A stretch of DNA of 64,000 bases from Mimachlamys varia (taxonomy: Eukaryota; Mollusca; Bivalvia; Pectinida; Pectinidae): positions 56,190,322-56,254,321 of the forward strand of contig OX392528.1 of NCBI GenBank assembly GCA_947623455.1. The letters run 5' to 3'. A model generated the notes under the pieces. It searched no databases. It was not told the origin of the DNA and saw only the letters and a list, made by a program, of their open reading frames with translations. Positions 1-11,496 of this stretch are shown one piece after another. The translations under genes were made by a program, and so were the position numbers. Each line of letters opens with the position of its first letter. Position 1 is the first letter of the stretch.

Positions 1-419
1 GGGCTACCATATTTTTTGGTCACCCCAGGGCGTACTCATTAGATCAGAGTCGATTTGCATGGTTGAATATCGCCAGTGTGATATTCTCGTGAATAGAAGT
101 TTTATCCTAGTTTCAAGCTCTTCAAGCCTTTCTTAAATTGGTTTAAGCGGCATTTAATAGCTTGGTTGGTTAGGGAAATGCTTTAAGTCTTATTACGCAA
201 GTAAGCTTTATTTTCGGAAGCACCGAGTCCCTAAGTTTTAACTGGCTTGTCACGTCAGTACGTATGTACTACAGTGTATGTCACGCACCCATAAATATAA
301 CTGTGTACAAGTATCAGCTTTCCATAAAGCTAAGATTTGTGAGCAAAAATAGTAAAGGCTGAGACCGATCTTTATGCAGAATCTAGTTTAGTTATTCAAA
401 AGAAAAAAAAATCAAAAGT
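1..419. other. No gene recognised
   Basis: AT-rich non-coding DNA with no conserved protein frame, RNA gene or clear repeat visible. Confidence 0.5.
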
Positions 420-860
420 ACCCCCTCAATGGTCATAAAAGCTAAAGGATGGAAAGCTTTCCAGGTCGAAAAATCGACCCAACCTACCTTTTTGCATAAT
501 CAAAAATCACATATCTAGTTGAGGTACAAAAACGCTTGGTATCGTTGGAAAGATGGATAATTTTTATTTTACAAACCTCCTAAATCCAAGTAAAATGTAT
601 CCTCCTTCCGCAGATATAATCTACATTTCCTCCAAAATTATGCAAAATTTCCGTGCCTCAAAGTTTTCGTCGATTTGCCGGCCAGATTTACATATTCATT
701 GCGTTTTGACGTCACCCCGCGCGCTGGTCTTTTGAAGTCAGAAGACCGCCATCCAATGACGCGTAAGGCCTCCGCGTGCAGTGACGTCAAAACTCAATGT
801 GATTTTGGAGTGATTTTAGTGTTTTGAACTTTAAGAGGACCGTTACAATATTGAATGTCT
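420..860 (+). repeat. Family 1 (CRE-bearing TIR element), diverged copy
   Basis: Resembles 3916-4290: the CTCAATGGTCATAAAAGCTA start, CGCTTGGTATCGTTGGAAAG, the ATGTATCCTCCTTC block and the CGCGCTGG block. It holds two TGACGTCA palindromes (708-715 and 782-789). The outer arms are missing, so it is a decayed or truncated copy. The 60-codon frame here is part of the repeat, not a gene. Confidence 0.75.
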
Positions 861-1369
861 CTACATATTACATGGATCGCGTTTATTTACAATAACACGG
901 GTAGAAGAACAATTCCGATTGCTTGACGGCGGATAGTAGACGACAGGGTAACTTCCGGTGCCGCACATGCAGAACGCTTGCATTTGTTAATATTTTATCT
1001 AAACATGACAGAATTGTCACTGTATTATCATGGGATTTAAAATATATATACATGTATTTTTTTAATTTTAAACATTTTACTTTAAAAATCATATTCATTT
1101 ATATTGTTCATCAACTACAACTATTTTTCAAGGTAATACTACACGCTGTTTGCATGTGATAAGGCAAATGTTTTTATGGGAAATGAATACAATTTTCGAC
1201 AATGCTTTCAAGCATACAGAATGAAAATATTTAAGCATTGATGACATTTTTTTTAGTTTCATTAGGGTATGAACAAAAATTGTTTGCAAATTGTATGAAT
1301 CCGCGTAGCGCATTCTTACAAAAGTTTGCAAGCAAAACTATTTCCATAACCCTATGAAACTAAACGAGA
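861..1369. other. No gene recognised
   Basis: Very AT-rich; several overlapping short frames on both strands without protein-like composition. Confidence 0.45.
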
Positions 1370-2157
1370 CCCAGAGAGCCTGTGTCGCTCACCTGGATAA
1401 ATTGATATCAAGGTTATCACGGTAAAATATTTTTTTATCTCAATTCACTGTTTTAAAGCTCAACTGAGAACCAACGTCCCTAAGGCTGGGCTAGACGAAT
1501 AACATCAATGATAATATCATGACTGTGTGTGTTTCTGTATAGTTTTTGGGTAGGGTGTCTGCAAGGGGGTGGCAGACCCTTAGGTCAAATCTAAAATCAT
1601 ATTTGTGATCGTCTCTTTATACTCAGTAATTGTATATATATAGTTTTGGGGTGGGGATCTCAACCGTTTAAAAGTTATGACTCAATGGTCAAGTCTGCAA
1701 GGGCGTGGCAGACCCTGGGGTCAAATCTAAAATCATTTTTGTGATCGTCTTTTTATGCTCAGCAATTGTATATATAGTTTTGAGGTGGTGGATTTAACCG
1801 TTTAAAAGTTATATCAATATTGCCAAATGATCTAGTCCCATCATTTGTATAAATTTGAATCCTAGCCAACTAAGGATGCTACCACTAAAATAGGAATGTT
1901 TCACATTGCTTAGATCAAGAAAAGAAGTCGTTACTATGAATATAGCCAAATGGACCCCTTTTGGCCCCGCCCCTCAGGCCCCTGGGGGGTCAGCCCAATC
2001 AATTGTATTAATCTGAATCCCAGATACCCAGGGATGCTTCCTACCAAATTAAATTACATTCTGTTCAGCGGTTAAGAAGAAGTCGATAATCGACCGTCGC
2101 CGGGCGCCACGGTTTGGCATAAGTTCACCTTGGTCCTTTGAACCAGGTGAGCTAAAA
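1370..2157. repeat. Dispersed repeat with CTCACCTGG / CCAGGTGAG ends
   Basis: The left end contains GCTCACCTGG and the right end CCAGGTGAGCTAAAAA, an inverted pair. Inside, GTGGCAGACCCT...AATTGTATATATAGTTTTG occurs twice (about 1570-1660 and 1690-1780). Elements ending in the same way occur at about 38300 and 45950. Confidence 0.6.
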
Positions 2158-2653
2158 ATAATTGACCACAACGCATATATATTGTAATTAATTTTTGAAA
2201 CTTATTTAAAACATGTTTATGTACATTTTGACTGATTTAACAACGGATTATTTTTTTACAAATCAATACGCATTGTGACTTAACATTTTTCGCGCCATTT
2301 TTGGATTTTTTTTTTTTTTTTTCATAGAGGTAAGAAAAGAAAATCTCAACCAATCAGAAAGCCGCATTCTGCATACAATCAACATACAATTAATTATATC
2401 AGAAATTAATAGAGTTTTCAGGACATCAGTCTTGGGGCAGTTGTCCAGTTCACATATCTCAGTTCGCCTTTGAACACCTCAATAACAAAGGATACAGTCT
2501 ATGTTTGCACTAAAAATATATAAACGATTGTTGACGTCGTCATCGATTGTTGACGTCGTCACAACTTGGCGGAAATATATGCGAGATGATGCGTATTAGC
2601 GCAATTAGTCGGCGATTCACTCCAGAAAACACTGCCACTGCTGACTTAATATT

Positions 2654-2811
2654 GTGGTAGAAACAGGTCACACGACTCGTGGTTATTAGATATGGAATTT
2701 ATTTCACTCTCGTTAATCATTTTTCAAAAATTACAAAAGACACGAGCTTTATCGATAGGGAAATAAATTCCATATCCAATAATCACGAGTCGTGTGACTT
2801 TTATCTACCAC
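2654..2811. repeat. Foldback (inverted repeat) with arms of about 50 bp
   Basis: GGTCACACGACTCGTGG followed by ATATGGAATTTATTTC pairs with GAAATAAATTCCATAT and the CACGAGTCGTGTGAC block near 2798. A second, weaker copy of the right arm follows to about 2920. The CACACGACTCGTGG motif recurs at 4533, at the edge of another repeat. Confidence 0.75.
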
Positions 2812-2920
2812 TCGTTGATTATTTTTTAAAGTTACAAAAGACACTCGCTAATGCTCGTTAAAAAATAATTAACTCGAGTGAAATAAATTCCATACCCAAC
2901 AACCACTTGTTGTGTTACAT

Positions 2921-3330
2921 CTATGTGTGTCAGTATTTAAATAAAAGAATTGTCAAACTAGTCATATCTTAGTAACCGGTTACTCGAACAAACTTCCGAC
3001 TGAGTAACCGATAAATCGATCAAGTGATCAGATGATTCACAGAAACAAACGTATTTTCGAGTGTTTTGTCTAAAATGTTTTTGCAGGAATACATGGTATT
3101 CGTGTAATCCTAGGTTGGATGAATATGTACGAGCTCGGTGGGGACCAAACGAAGCGATCGCCGAATGAGGTATTCGAGTTAACCGGGGTCGAGTAAGTGG
3201 GGTTCTTACTACAACAATATTAGGTACATACTGTACATGTAATTTCGAAACATTTCTGTCTTATATATGTATTTACACCTCAAACATGCCTCTATATTAA
3301 CAAGTGTGATAGTTTCCTCGCATATTTATA
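2921..3330. other. No gene recognised
   Basis: Unique-looking AT-rich DNA between the foldback and the start of the tandem duplication. Confidence 0.4.
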
Positions 3331-3844
3331 GCTAAACACAGGTAATAGTAACATCTTATCCCAGCAGGTGTACGTCACAGACAGTACATGTTGGTATGCA
3401 GTAGACGGGATACACTTACAGTTATCTGATCTCGAAATCATGTGCAGCAACATTGTTATTGTTCTTCAGAGTAAGAATTGACCGAAAAACATTTTTATGA
3501 CATGCTTGTTCATTCAAGTGTGTTTTCTTTAGATTATCTTTACATATAGCATGTAAAAGCTCATTCTATCTCAAAAAGCTGATATTACACAGCATTGTAT
3601 TCTGGGATCGTTTTAAAAGTGTGTCAACGTTTTGATGGTGTGAACGACATCTCCTTTCAGTATCTACAATAAAGTACAAAAAAAACACAACTGCTCTGAA
3701 CACTGTTTGTGTGTGGGAACAGGGAGATGGACTGACGACCGGAAAGACGAACGGATATAACGCAAACTATAGTCCATTATTTTCATTTTTTGAAAAATGA
3801 ATGAGTGACTTTTTACATATGGGTCACATCACAAGTACCAAAGC

Positions 3845-4420
3845 ATTTGTTACAGCTAGTTTTGAACCTAAACTAGGGTGTTTAGAGTAATTTAACACTT
3901 TTGAATTAAGATCAATTTTCGATAAAATGTCTCCTCAATGATCATAAAAGCTAAGTTTTTGAGGTCAGAAAATAGACCCCCACCTACATTTCTTCAAAAA
4001 TCAAAAATCATATTTCTAGTTGGTACGAAAAAACGCTTGGTACCGTTGGAAAGCTGGATAATTTTTATTTTAAAACCCTCCTAAATGCACGTCAAATGTA
4101 TCCTCCTTCTGAAGAAATAATCTTGTTTTCGTCCAAAAACACGCAAAATTCCAAAGTTGACGTCGGCTATCCTGCCACTTTTGCATAGCAAATGAGTTTT
4201 GACGTCACTGCACGCGCTGGCCTTCCGCTGTCATTGGATGGCTATATTTAGAGGAAGACCACCATCCAAAATGTTTCGACCTCGAAAGCTTTCCATCCTT
4301 TAGCCTTTATGATCAATGAGGGGACATATTTATCGAAAATTGATCTAACCCCGACCCCATCCCCAAGTGTAAAATTCCTCTAAACACCCTAGTTTAGGTC
4401 CAAAACGAGCTGTAACAAAT
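3845..4420. mobile_element. Family 1 element with long terminal inverted repeats (copy 1)
   Basis: ATTTGTTACAGCTAGTTTTG at the left pairs with a right end terminating GTAACAAAT; the arms extend more than 100 bp with mismatches and include AACCTAAACTAGGGTGTTTA and its complement. It is too short to encode a transposase and looks like a MITE. It contains TGACGTCA at 4200-4207. Confidence 0.8.
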
Positions 4421-4558
4421 TCTCAGGTCCCTGCCTGTCATATCACTACGCCAAGCCATATGTTTGTATACGTATTCAAATCAGGTTACACTCAGTTTTC
4501 GACTGAGCGCTGATATAATGGTAGAAACAGATCACACGACTCGTGGTCGTTGGATAAC

Positions 4559-5290
4559 TTATGTGTTCCTGCTGCCCCCATTGCATGATTGTATGAGGCG
4601 ACTAAAAGGGATCTTACATTTTCTCTTCTTTCTAAGCAACTGTCTCCTCACTTTTGGCCTTTCCTTGAGCCTTCACCACTCGGAGAAAGGCTTTAGGTTC
4701 TGTCCAATGGGCAAGACATACATGTACCAGAGTAAAAAAGGGTACTTACAATGTACTTCTCCCTGCTTGACGTTCAGCATTATTGGAGTGGAACGACTGG
4801 TTCACACTCGTTCTCAGTATAATGTGACCAGCTGGGGTGTTATGCTAGGGCTTGGTTTGGTGTATTTGTTTTACGCCCTATTAACAGCCAGGGTCGTTTA
4901 TGGATTTGCCAGGTTTTTGAGGTTGCCACGGGGGAAAGCCGAAGTACCCGGAGAAATACCACTGAGCTACCGTCAGTACCTGGCAACTGCCCCAAGTGGG
5001 ATTCGATCTCACAACCAAGGGGTGGAGGGCTAGTGGAAAAAAGCTAGTGGAAAAAATGTCGGAAAACCTTAACCATTCGGCCACCGCGGCACCTTTATGC
5101 TAGGGGCCTTCGGCAGTATATTTCAGTGTGATAACACTATAAAGTCAGTATCAGTTCTGCACTATCGCATAGAGGTTTTTACGATCATACGAAAGCCTTC
5201 CAAATACACACGCACTCAACACCTACACTCACATCGCATACACCAGCAGGCTATCCTAAAATGACCTAAGCAGCTTAAATCCCGTTATCC
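4559..5290. repeat. Dispersed repeat interrupted by a SINE (copy 1)
   Basis: Left part 4559-4850 (CTGCCCCCATTGCATGATTG to CAGTATAATGTGACCAGCTG) and right part 5095-5290 (GGCAGTATATTTCAGTGTGA to CCTAAAATGACCTAAGCAGC) form one element once the SINE is removed. A fragment of the left part recurs at 23285-23400. Confidence 0.7.
4851..5094 (-). mobile_element. tRNA-derived SINE with 11-bp target duplication (copy 1)
   Basis: On the - strand: box A TGGCCGAATGGTTAAGG (5083-5067), box B GGTTGTGAGATCGAATCCC (5016-4998), then a body with GGTAGCTCAGTGGTATTTCT and a tail CTGGCTGTTAATAGGGCG. TTATGCTAGGG flanks it at 4840-4850 and 5095-5105, a target-site duplication. Related copies are near 16722 and 51116. 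Confidence 0.88.
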
Positions 5291-5404
5291 AAAATAAATT
5301 CAAACCAATATTTTTTTCTGTATCCCGATACATTGAAAGCTGAAACAAAACGATGCAACATAATATAAATAACAAGGAAACACAAATGACGGTGGAAGAC
5401 AATT

Positions 5405-5500
5405 TTTGACTCGCGCCCTGTCCGGGCCTCGAACTCCGGCACCAAATCGCCTAGCCAGAAATACCTGCGGCCGTTACCACTGCGCCAACTCCAAAAAGGG
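5405..5500 (-). repeat. tRNA-like SINE head (copy 1)
   Basis: The - strand reads GGAGTTGGCGCAGTGGTAAC (box A) and GGAGTTCGAGGCCCGG (box B) about 45 bp apart. There is no complete cloverleaf or normal anticodon arm, so it is a SINE head or tRNA pseudogene rather than a tRNA gene. Confidence 0.6.
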
Positions 5501-6047
5501 ATCTTTTGATGTAGCAGTGATATTCTGACATGGCTAAACACAGGTAATAGTAACATCTTATCCCAGCAGGTGTACGTCACAGACAGTACATGTTGGTATG
5601 CAGTAGACGGGATACACTTACAGTTATCTGATCTCGAAATCATGTGCAGGAACATTGTTATTGTTCTTCAGAGTAAGAATTGACCGAAAAACATTTTTAT
5701 GACATGCTTGTTCATTCAAGTGTGTTTTCTTTAGATTATCTTTACATATAGCATGTAAAAGCTCATTCTATCTCAAAAAGCTGATATTACACAGCATTTT
5801 ATTCTGGGATCGTTTTAAAAGTGTGTCAACGTTTTGATGGTGCGAACGACATCTCCTTTCAGTATCTACAATAAAGTACAAAAAAACCCACAACTGCTCT
5901 GAACACTGTTTGTGTGTGGGAACAGGGAGATGGACTGAAGACCGGAAAGACGAACGGATATAACGCAAACTATAGTCCATTATTTTCATTTTTTGAAAAA
6001 TGAATGAGTGACTTTTTACATATGGGTCACATCACAAGTACCAAAGC

Positions 6048-6623
6048 ATTTGTTACAGCTAGTTTTGAACCTAAACTAGGGTGTTTAGAGTAATTTAACA
6101 CTTTTGAATTAAGATCAATTTTCGATAACATGTCTCCTCAATGATCATAAAAGCTAAGTTTTTGAGGTCAGAAAATAGACCCCCACCTACATTTCTTCAA
6201 AAATCAAAATTCATATTTCTAGTTGGTACGAAAAAACGCTTGGTACCGTTGGAAAGCTGGATAATTTTTATTTTAAAACCCTCCTAAATGCACGTCAAAT
6301 GTATCCTCCTTCTGAAGAAATAATCTTGTTTTCGTCCAAAAACACGCAAAATTCCAAAGTTGACGTCGGCTATCCTGCCACTTTTGCATAGCAAATGAGT
6401 TTTGACGTCACTGCACGCGCTGGCCTTCCGCTGTCATTGGATGGCTATATTTAGAGAAAGACCACCATCCAAAATGTTTCGACCTCGAAAGCTTTCCATC
6501 CTTTAGCCTTTATGATCAATGAGGGGACATATTTATCGATAATTGATCTAACCCCGACCCCATCCCCAAGTGTAAAATTCCTCTAAACACCCTAGTTTAG
6601 GTGCAAAACGAGCTGTAACAAAT
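6048..6623. mobile_element. Family 1 element with long terminal inverted repeats (copy 2)
   Basis: The copy of the preceding element carried into the second duplication unit, 576 bp with the same ends; TGACGTCA is at 6403-6410. Confidence 0.8.
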
Positions 6624-7031
6624 TCTCAAGTCCCTGCCTGTCATATCACTACGCCAAGCCATATGTTTGTATACGTATTCAAATCAGGTTACACTCAGTT
6701 TTCGACTGAGCGCTGATATAATGGTAGAAACAGGATAACTTATGTGTTCCTGCTGCCCCCATTGCATGATTGTATGAGGCGACTAAAAGGGATCTTACAT
6801 TTTCTCTTCTTTCTTAGCAACTGTCTCCTCACTTTTGGCCTTTCCTTGAGCCTTCACCACTCGGAGAAAGGCTTTAGGTTCTGTCCAATGGGCAAGACAT
6901 ACATGTACCAGAGTAAAAAAGGGTACTTACAATGTACTTCTCCCTGCTTGACGTTCAGCATTATTGGAGTGGAACGACTGGTTCACACTCGTTCTCAGTA
7001 TAATGTGACCAGCTGGGGTGTTATGCTAGGG

Positions 7032-7275
7032 CTTGGTTTGGTGTATTTGTTTTACGCCCTATTAACAGCCAGGGTCGTTTATGGATTTGCCAGGTTTTTG
7101 AGGTTGCCACGGGGGAAAGCCGAAGTACCCGGAGAAATACCACTGAGCTACCGTCAGTACCTGGCAACTGCCCCAAGTGGGATTCGATCTCACAACCAAG
7201 GGGTGGAGGGCTAGTGGAAAAAAGCTAGTGGAAAAAATGTCGGAAAACCTTAACCATTCGGCCACCGCGGCACCT
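7032..7275 (-). mobile_element. tRNA-derived SINE (copy 2, by segmental duplication)
   Basis: Same length (244 bp) and same TTATGCTAGGG flanks (7021-7031, 7276-7286) as the copy at 4851. It arose with the 2.2 kb duplication, not by a second insertion. Confidence 0.88.
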
Positions 7276-7589
7276 TTATGCTAGGGGCCTTCGGCAGTAT
7301 ACTTCAGTGTGATAACACTATAAAGTCAGTATCAGTTCTGCACTATCGCATAGAGGTTTTTACGATCATACGAAAGCCTTCCAAATACACACGCACTCAA
7401 CACCTACACTCACATCGCATACACCAGCAGGCTATCCTAAAATGACCTAAGCAGCTTAAATCCCGTTATCCAAAATAAATTCAAACCAATATTTTTTTCT
7501 GTATCCCGATACATTTAAAGCTGAAACAAAACGATGCAACATAATATAAATAACAAGGAAACACAAATGACGGTGGAAGACAATTTTTG

Positions 7590-7682
7590 ACTCGTGCCCT
7601 GTCCGGGCCTCGAACTCCGGCACCAAATCGCCTAGCCAGAAATACCTGCGGCCGTTACCACTGCGCCAACTCCAAAAAGGGA
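7590..7682 (-). repeat. tRNA-like SINE head (copy 2)
   Basis: The duplicate of the 5405-5500 unit in the second 2.2 kb copy; the box A and box B sequences are kept. Confidence 0.6.
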
Positions 7683-7849
7683 TGTTTTGATGTAGCAGTG
7701 ATATTCAGACATGATCATAGTGGCAAATCGTCTGTTATAGATGATGTGAATACATGGATCGCAATGCATATAAATACATGGATACGAATTGTACAAATAT
7801 TACATATATTAAACACCGTACAATTACGACAGGAAATTCACATTTTAAC

Positions 7850-8157
7850 CACAGGCACTTGTGGCCAGGAGAATAACCATATACATAGCTCTTTTTCAGT
7901 ATCTGATAGTCGATTTTTTGTGAAATTTAACCGCTTGACGTATCAAGCTGAAATTTGGCAGTTATTTTCATTATGGTTTTAGACGATTCATAACATAAAA
8001 AGAAAATTTGAAAATTTATTTTTTATATTTTTTTTTTTTTTCAAATTTCGCTATATTCTATATATTATTTATGGGTCAAAGAAGTAAATAAATATAAACG
8101 GTAGTCTATATATTATTTATATATAGATGGTTATTCTCCTGGCCACAAGTGCCTGTG
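7850..8157. mobile_element. hAT-type MITE with 8-bp target duplication
   Basis: 308 bp. Terminal inverted repeats of about 35 bp begin CACAGGCACTTGTGGCCAGG and end with its complement. ATTTTAAC flanks both sides (7842-7849, 8158-8165); 8-bp duplications are typical of hAT transposons. Interior AT-rich, no transposase. Confidence 0.88.
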
Positions 8158-8185
8158 ATTTTAACCTTGGGATCAACAACACTTA

Positions 8186-8657
8186 TAGCGTGTTCCATTT
8201 AGCGGAACGTTCCGGTTGTTCCGGAACGAACCAGACGTTCCGCTAAATGGTACACGACGTCCCGCAGGAACGAACCGGTTCGTCTGGAACGTCTCATTTG
8301 AGGGTACCAAGTTGGATCCAATATGGCGGCCAGTGAAAGGTTTTCGTTTCAAATGTTCAATAAATTGTAAATAGACCTAACTATAACCAGTTAAACACCA
8401 TTCACCAGTAAAATATATCACTACCTTCTCCAAATGGCATCATAGTGTGTAAAATGTGTAAATAAAAGGGATTACTCGCATTGTTTTGCGGATTTTATGA
8501 CGGGACCGTTTTGGTTATTTCCGGAAAAGTTGTTGCTTTTTCATTTTCGATTATTAGATTTTCACCCGCAGGAACGGAATTCGGCACGTTCTGTTCCATT
8601 TAGCAGACCAGTTCCGAGTTGGCACAACCGGAACGTTCCGCTTAAAGGAACACGCTA
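8186..8657. mobile_element. PIF/Harbinger-like MITE with TTA target duplication
   Basis: 472 bp. Left end TAGCGTGTTCCATTTAGCGG and AACGTTCCGGTTGT; right end ACAACCGGAACGTTCCGC to GGAACACGCTA. TTA lies on both sides (8183-8185, 8658-8660). Subterminal GGAACG motifs repeat in both orientations. The superfamily call rests on the 3-bp duplication only. Confidence 0.78.
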
Positions 8658-8660
8658 TTA

Positions 8661-9150
8661 TTGTATATGATATATATATATGTATATATCAAGTAGATTT
8701 AGATATATTACACATACATATATTCACGAGTGCTTCACTTCGCAGTCGTGAAAATATATAAAAAAATCTGCCATACGAATGGAATATATTTGATATTTAA
8801 AAGGAAGTTTGATTAAGCTTGCTAAGATTACCAATGGCGAGAGCAATGTATGGCAATAAGGGTTGCAACAAAGCTCATCACTACATGGATGTTTATTTCA
8901 TGACATGTGACGCAGTAGTAAAAACTTACTATACGTCTACGACACGACAGTCGAGCAAAAGCTCTTTATTGGAAAAGGATAGATAACTCTTCCATCACTA
9001 CGGATAGCTTAGCTCCAGTTGTTACAAGTTACTTTTGAAAATTTACCGATCTGGATAAACAATCTCAAAATTATTCAAAATTTGATTAAGAACAATCATT
9101 GTTTTAAACACAAACAGGAAAGATTTTGTTCATATTCAATTTTTAAATAT
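8661..9150. other. No gene recognised
   Basis: AT-rich DNA after the two MITEs; short TA runs at 8660-8690, otherwise featureless. Confidence 0.4.
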
Positions 9151-9154
9151 ACAT

Positions 9155-9537
9155 TGTACGTAAGTTTCGACAAAACTTGAATGGAAAATGAAGCCTAATA
9201 ATTTTTTATATTTATAAATATAATTAAGATTAACTGATATCAGCAATATTCAAGATTAATTCTTACGCGGTTACCGCTACAGCAGCAGTTGAAACTCGGT
9301 CTTTGTAAACACGCGTCCATTTTTAACTGTCTTCTAACTTCGGCTTGTTGTTGAAGTGGGCCCCACCTGAATTAATTTCAATTCTTTGGATTTTTCTGTC
9401 AAGAGTTTCTTGTTAGTTACCGCTCAAGTTTACTTCGTTTTAGGTTTATTTTTGCATGGTTATCAATTGGATTTTTTTTCAGAATTTTTCAGACTGACGA
9501 AAAATTTCCTGAAGTTACGTATATATTGGGCCTTTAA
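9155..9537 (-). mobile_element. Family 2 TIR element, copy with a decayed 5' end
   Basis: Shares the whole interior with the copy at 11497-11881 in the opposite orientation: CGGTTACCGCTACAGCAGCA, GTGGGCCCCACCTGAATT, TTGCATGGTTATCAA. The right end reads GTTACGTATATATTGGGCCT then TTAA; the left end is diverged. Confidence 0.85.
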
Positions 9538-9639
9538 CAGACAATACATATGAAAGGGAAGTCACTCTTACATTTGAATTGTGATCACGCATCTGAAAAA
9601 ATGTGTCAAAACTCCAAAACTCTTAGATATCATACCTAA

Positions 9640-9711
9640 ACGATAAATATGTGACGATTTCAATTTTCCGATAGTTCTTTATCGGAAAATTGAAATCGTC
9701 ACATTTATCGT
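9640..9711. repeat. Perfect-arm hairpin
   Basis: ATGTGACGATTTCAATTTTC pairs with GAAAATTGAAATCGTCACAT across a loop of fewer than 10 bp; the arms are about 31 bp. It could be a tiny foldback element. Confidence 0.85.
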
Positions 9712-9829
9712 AACATCAATACTTCTCCAACCTATGGTGTTTACATGTTGTATGATACAAAGGTGAGCGTGTTTGAGTAGGCTTATTAGTGTGCTTATTT
9801 GTTGTGATTGACAATGATGACTCGGCTCT

Positions 9830-10050
9830 CATTTTTAGGACTTGATGTTTACGTGGATGTGACAAAGATTTACATAGCGGGTGTCGTCGATGAAGTAGAA
9901 AACGCTTACTCTTCCGGAACACCTGATTTTATTCTCATGTACTTTTGAAAGGGTCTTCATGTAAATCTGTTATTCTTGTTCATAGTTTGCCCTTACCTTC
10001 ATCGGTTTTAATTATGGTTTTGTTTACATTTCTGTTTTCTAATTATTTTA
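9830..10050 (+). mobile_element. 3'-terminal fragment of a retroelement
   Basis: Encodes DVYVDVTKIYIAGVVDEVEN then AYSSGTP and a stop TGA at about 9946, followed by a conserved non-coding tail (TTTTAATTATGGTTTTGTTT). The same end recurs at least seven more times in this window, and the tail also follows the reverse-transcriptase fragment at 62221. It is probably the 3' end of that element. Confidence 0.7.
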
Positions 10051-10399
10051 AGAAGTTAATCTATCGTTTTCAATTTAAATGTTCAGAAAATGTTACTGTG
10101 ACCTATGCTAAATTAACACCCTATTGATTAAGGTACCAGCATTATCCACAGCACATTAACAGGATTCGGTAAATCACTCCAGTTTTAGTACTGTTAAAAT
10201 GTTAACATGTTTTTGACTGATATCGTTTATCAAAATTTTTATTTCTGATGTTATCTTTAATATTTGCAAGATCACAAATATAGATATATGCTCCTCTATC
10301 TATTAAAAAAGGGCCGCCGATCAATCATTAACAGTTGTATCTGATATTTTGATGATCTATGATCCATTCTGATATGCGTCTATTAAATCGCCTGAAGAA

Positions 10400-10560
10400 A
10401 AATCACAGAGAATACCGACGCGACAACAATGCAAGAACGTAACCCGAACTCAAAATGGATTAAACTAGGGACAAAAAAGGAGGTACAAATTAAAGATTAA
10501 GACGGGGACTATTGGAAAAGTAGAAGAGGTGAGGACGGTGTGTTCCGGAAGGTTAAGCGT
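10400..10560 (-). mobile_element. Retroelement 3'-terminal fragment
   Basis: On the - strand it reads CTTCCGGAACACACCGTCCT and GAGTTCGGGTTACG, decayed versions of the end at 9830-10050. No open frame remains. Confidence 0.6.
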
Positions 10561-11492
10561 GTTCTTCTACAATTTCACTGATCCACCACATTAACGAATT
10601 TCGGAAATGATTGTATGCACCTCTCCTCTTGTTTCAACAGCAGCTAATTTGCCCCTAATAAACGCCCGTTTGGTGCAGTATGATTCATTAGGGAATTCTG
10701 TGTCGCTTGCGTGTGTAGTAAATACTGATAATTCACGTTTCACCCCAAGAACATGTGTCATTAAAGACTTTTAGTATAAATGTTGATAATGAAAATAATT
10801 GTTGACAAGGAGCCGCAAAGCGCCCCACTGTTGGTATAAGGAATCAAACATGAGATACATTGTATACATCCTGATAGTTAGAGTTTATATCTTGATGTAG
10901 ATGTTCAATGTTGATGTATTTGAATAGATCTTGGTATCGTTCAAGACTAATTTATGGCACACTCAGTAAAATCTGGCAAGAAGGAAGTCACAAGAACTTG
11001 GAAAACTTGCAAAATCGTTGCTATCATAATGATGAAGCTGATTTGTTTTTAACCAATGACATGTTATGACCCTGAGATACAGTGGCTATCGTGCAGGTAA
11101 TCTGTACATACATACATTGTATAACTGTACATCAAAACAGTTGTGATCATGAAGTGGAACATGTAGGTATTTTACTGTATTAAACACACCTTGATGTCTG
11201 AGGTTGATCTTTGTCTTTTTATATTAGTACACTCTCTCATTATGAAAGCGTTCTTTTCAGGGCAAATCAATTTTTTTTAATCAGGTCAAACTATGGAGAA
11301 GTCGGATATAAACATCCAAAACAATTTTAAGCTTGATCTCAAAGTGACAACTTACTGTTGAAGTTAAGGACATACTGAACACGGAAGCAAGCAACTACCC
11401 ACATATCTAAACCAATATCCCCCTCTTCTTCTTTGAAAAGGGGGTATAAATATGAGTTTGCCTTAAATCTGATGACTTGTGGTTTGGGTCAG
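10561..11492. other. No gene recognised
   Basis: Non-coding; no conserved frame or repeat that I can place. Confidence 0.4.
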
Positions 11493-11496
11493 TTAA

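Larger units (their letters stand above)
3331..5532. repeat. 2.2 kb tandem duplication, copy 1
   Basis: Starts GCTAAACACAGGTAATAGTA and ends at ATATTCTGACATG; the same start recurs at 5533, directly after the end. It contains a Family 1 element, a repeat split by a SINE, and a tRNA-like head. It has no genuine gene; the long + strand frame at 4464-5033 is repeat-derived. Confidence 0.95.
5533..7713. repeat. 2.2 kb tandem duplication, copy 2
   Basis: Head-to-tail with copy 1 and almost identical. It differs by scattered single bases and by a loss of about 22 bp after GGTAGAAACAG (near 6730) that removes the CACACGACTCGTGG block. Such similarity in non-coding DNA means a very recent event or a duplicated haplotype in the assembly. 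Confidence 0.95.

Noticed and set aside
4464..5033. 189-codon open frame, repeated as 156 codons at 6744-7214
   Set aside because: It runs through a dispersed repeat and the antisense of a tRNA-derived SINE, including its target duplication; the two frames are the same segment duplicated. Not a gene.
5405..5500. A tRNA gene
   Set aside because: Box A and box B are present but the arms do not form a cloverleaf with a normal anticodon loop; better explained as a SINE head. The same applies to 4998-5091, 21359-21430 and 60535-60620.
5275..5655. 126-codon - strand frame, and the related + strand frame 7587-7982
   Set aside because: They cover a tRNA-like SINE head and duplicated repeat DNA; the two copies of the segment do not keep one common frame.
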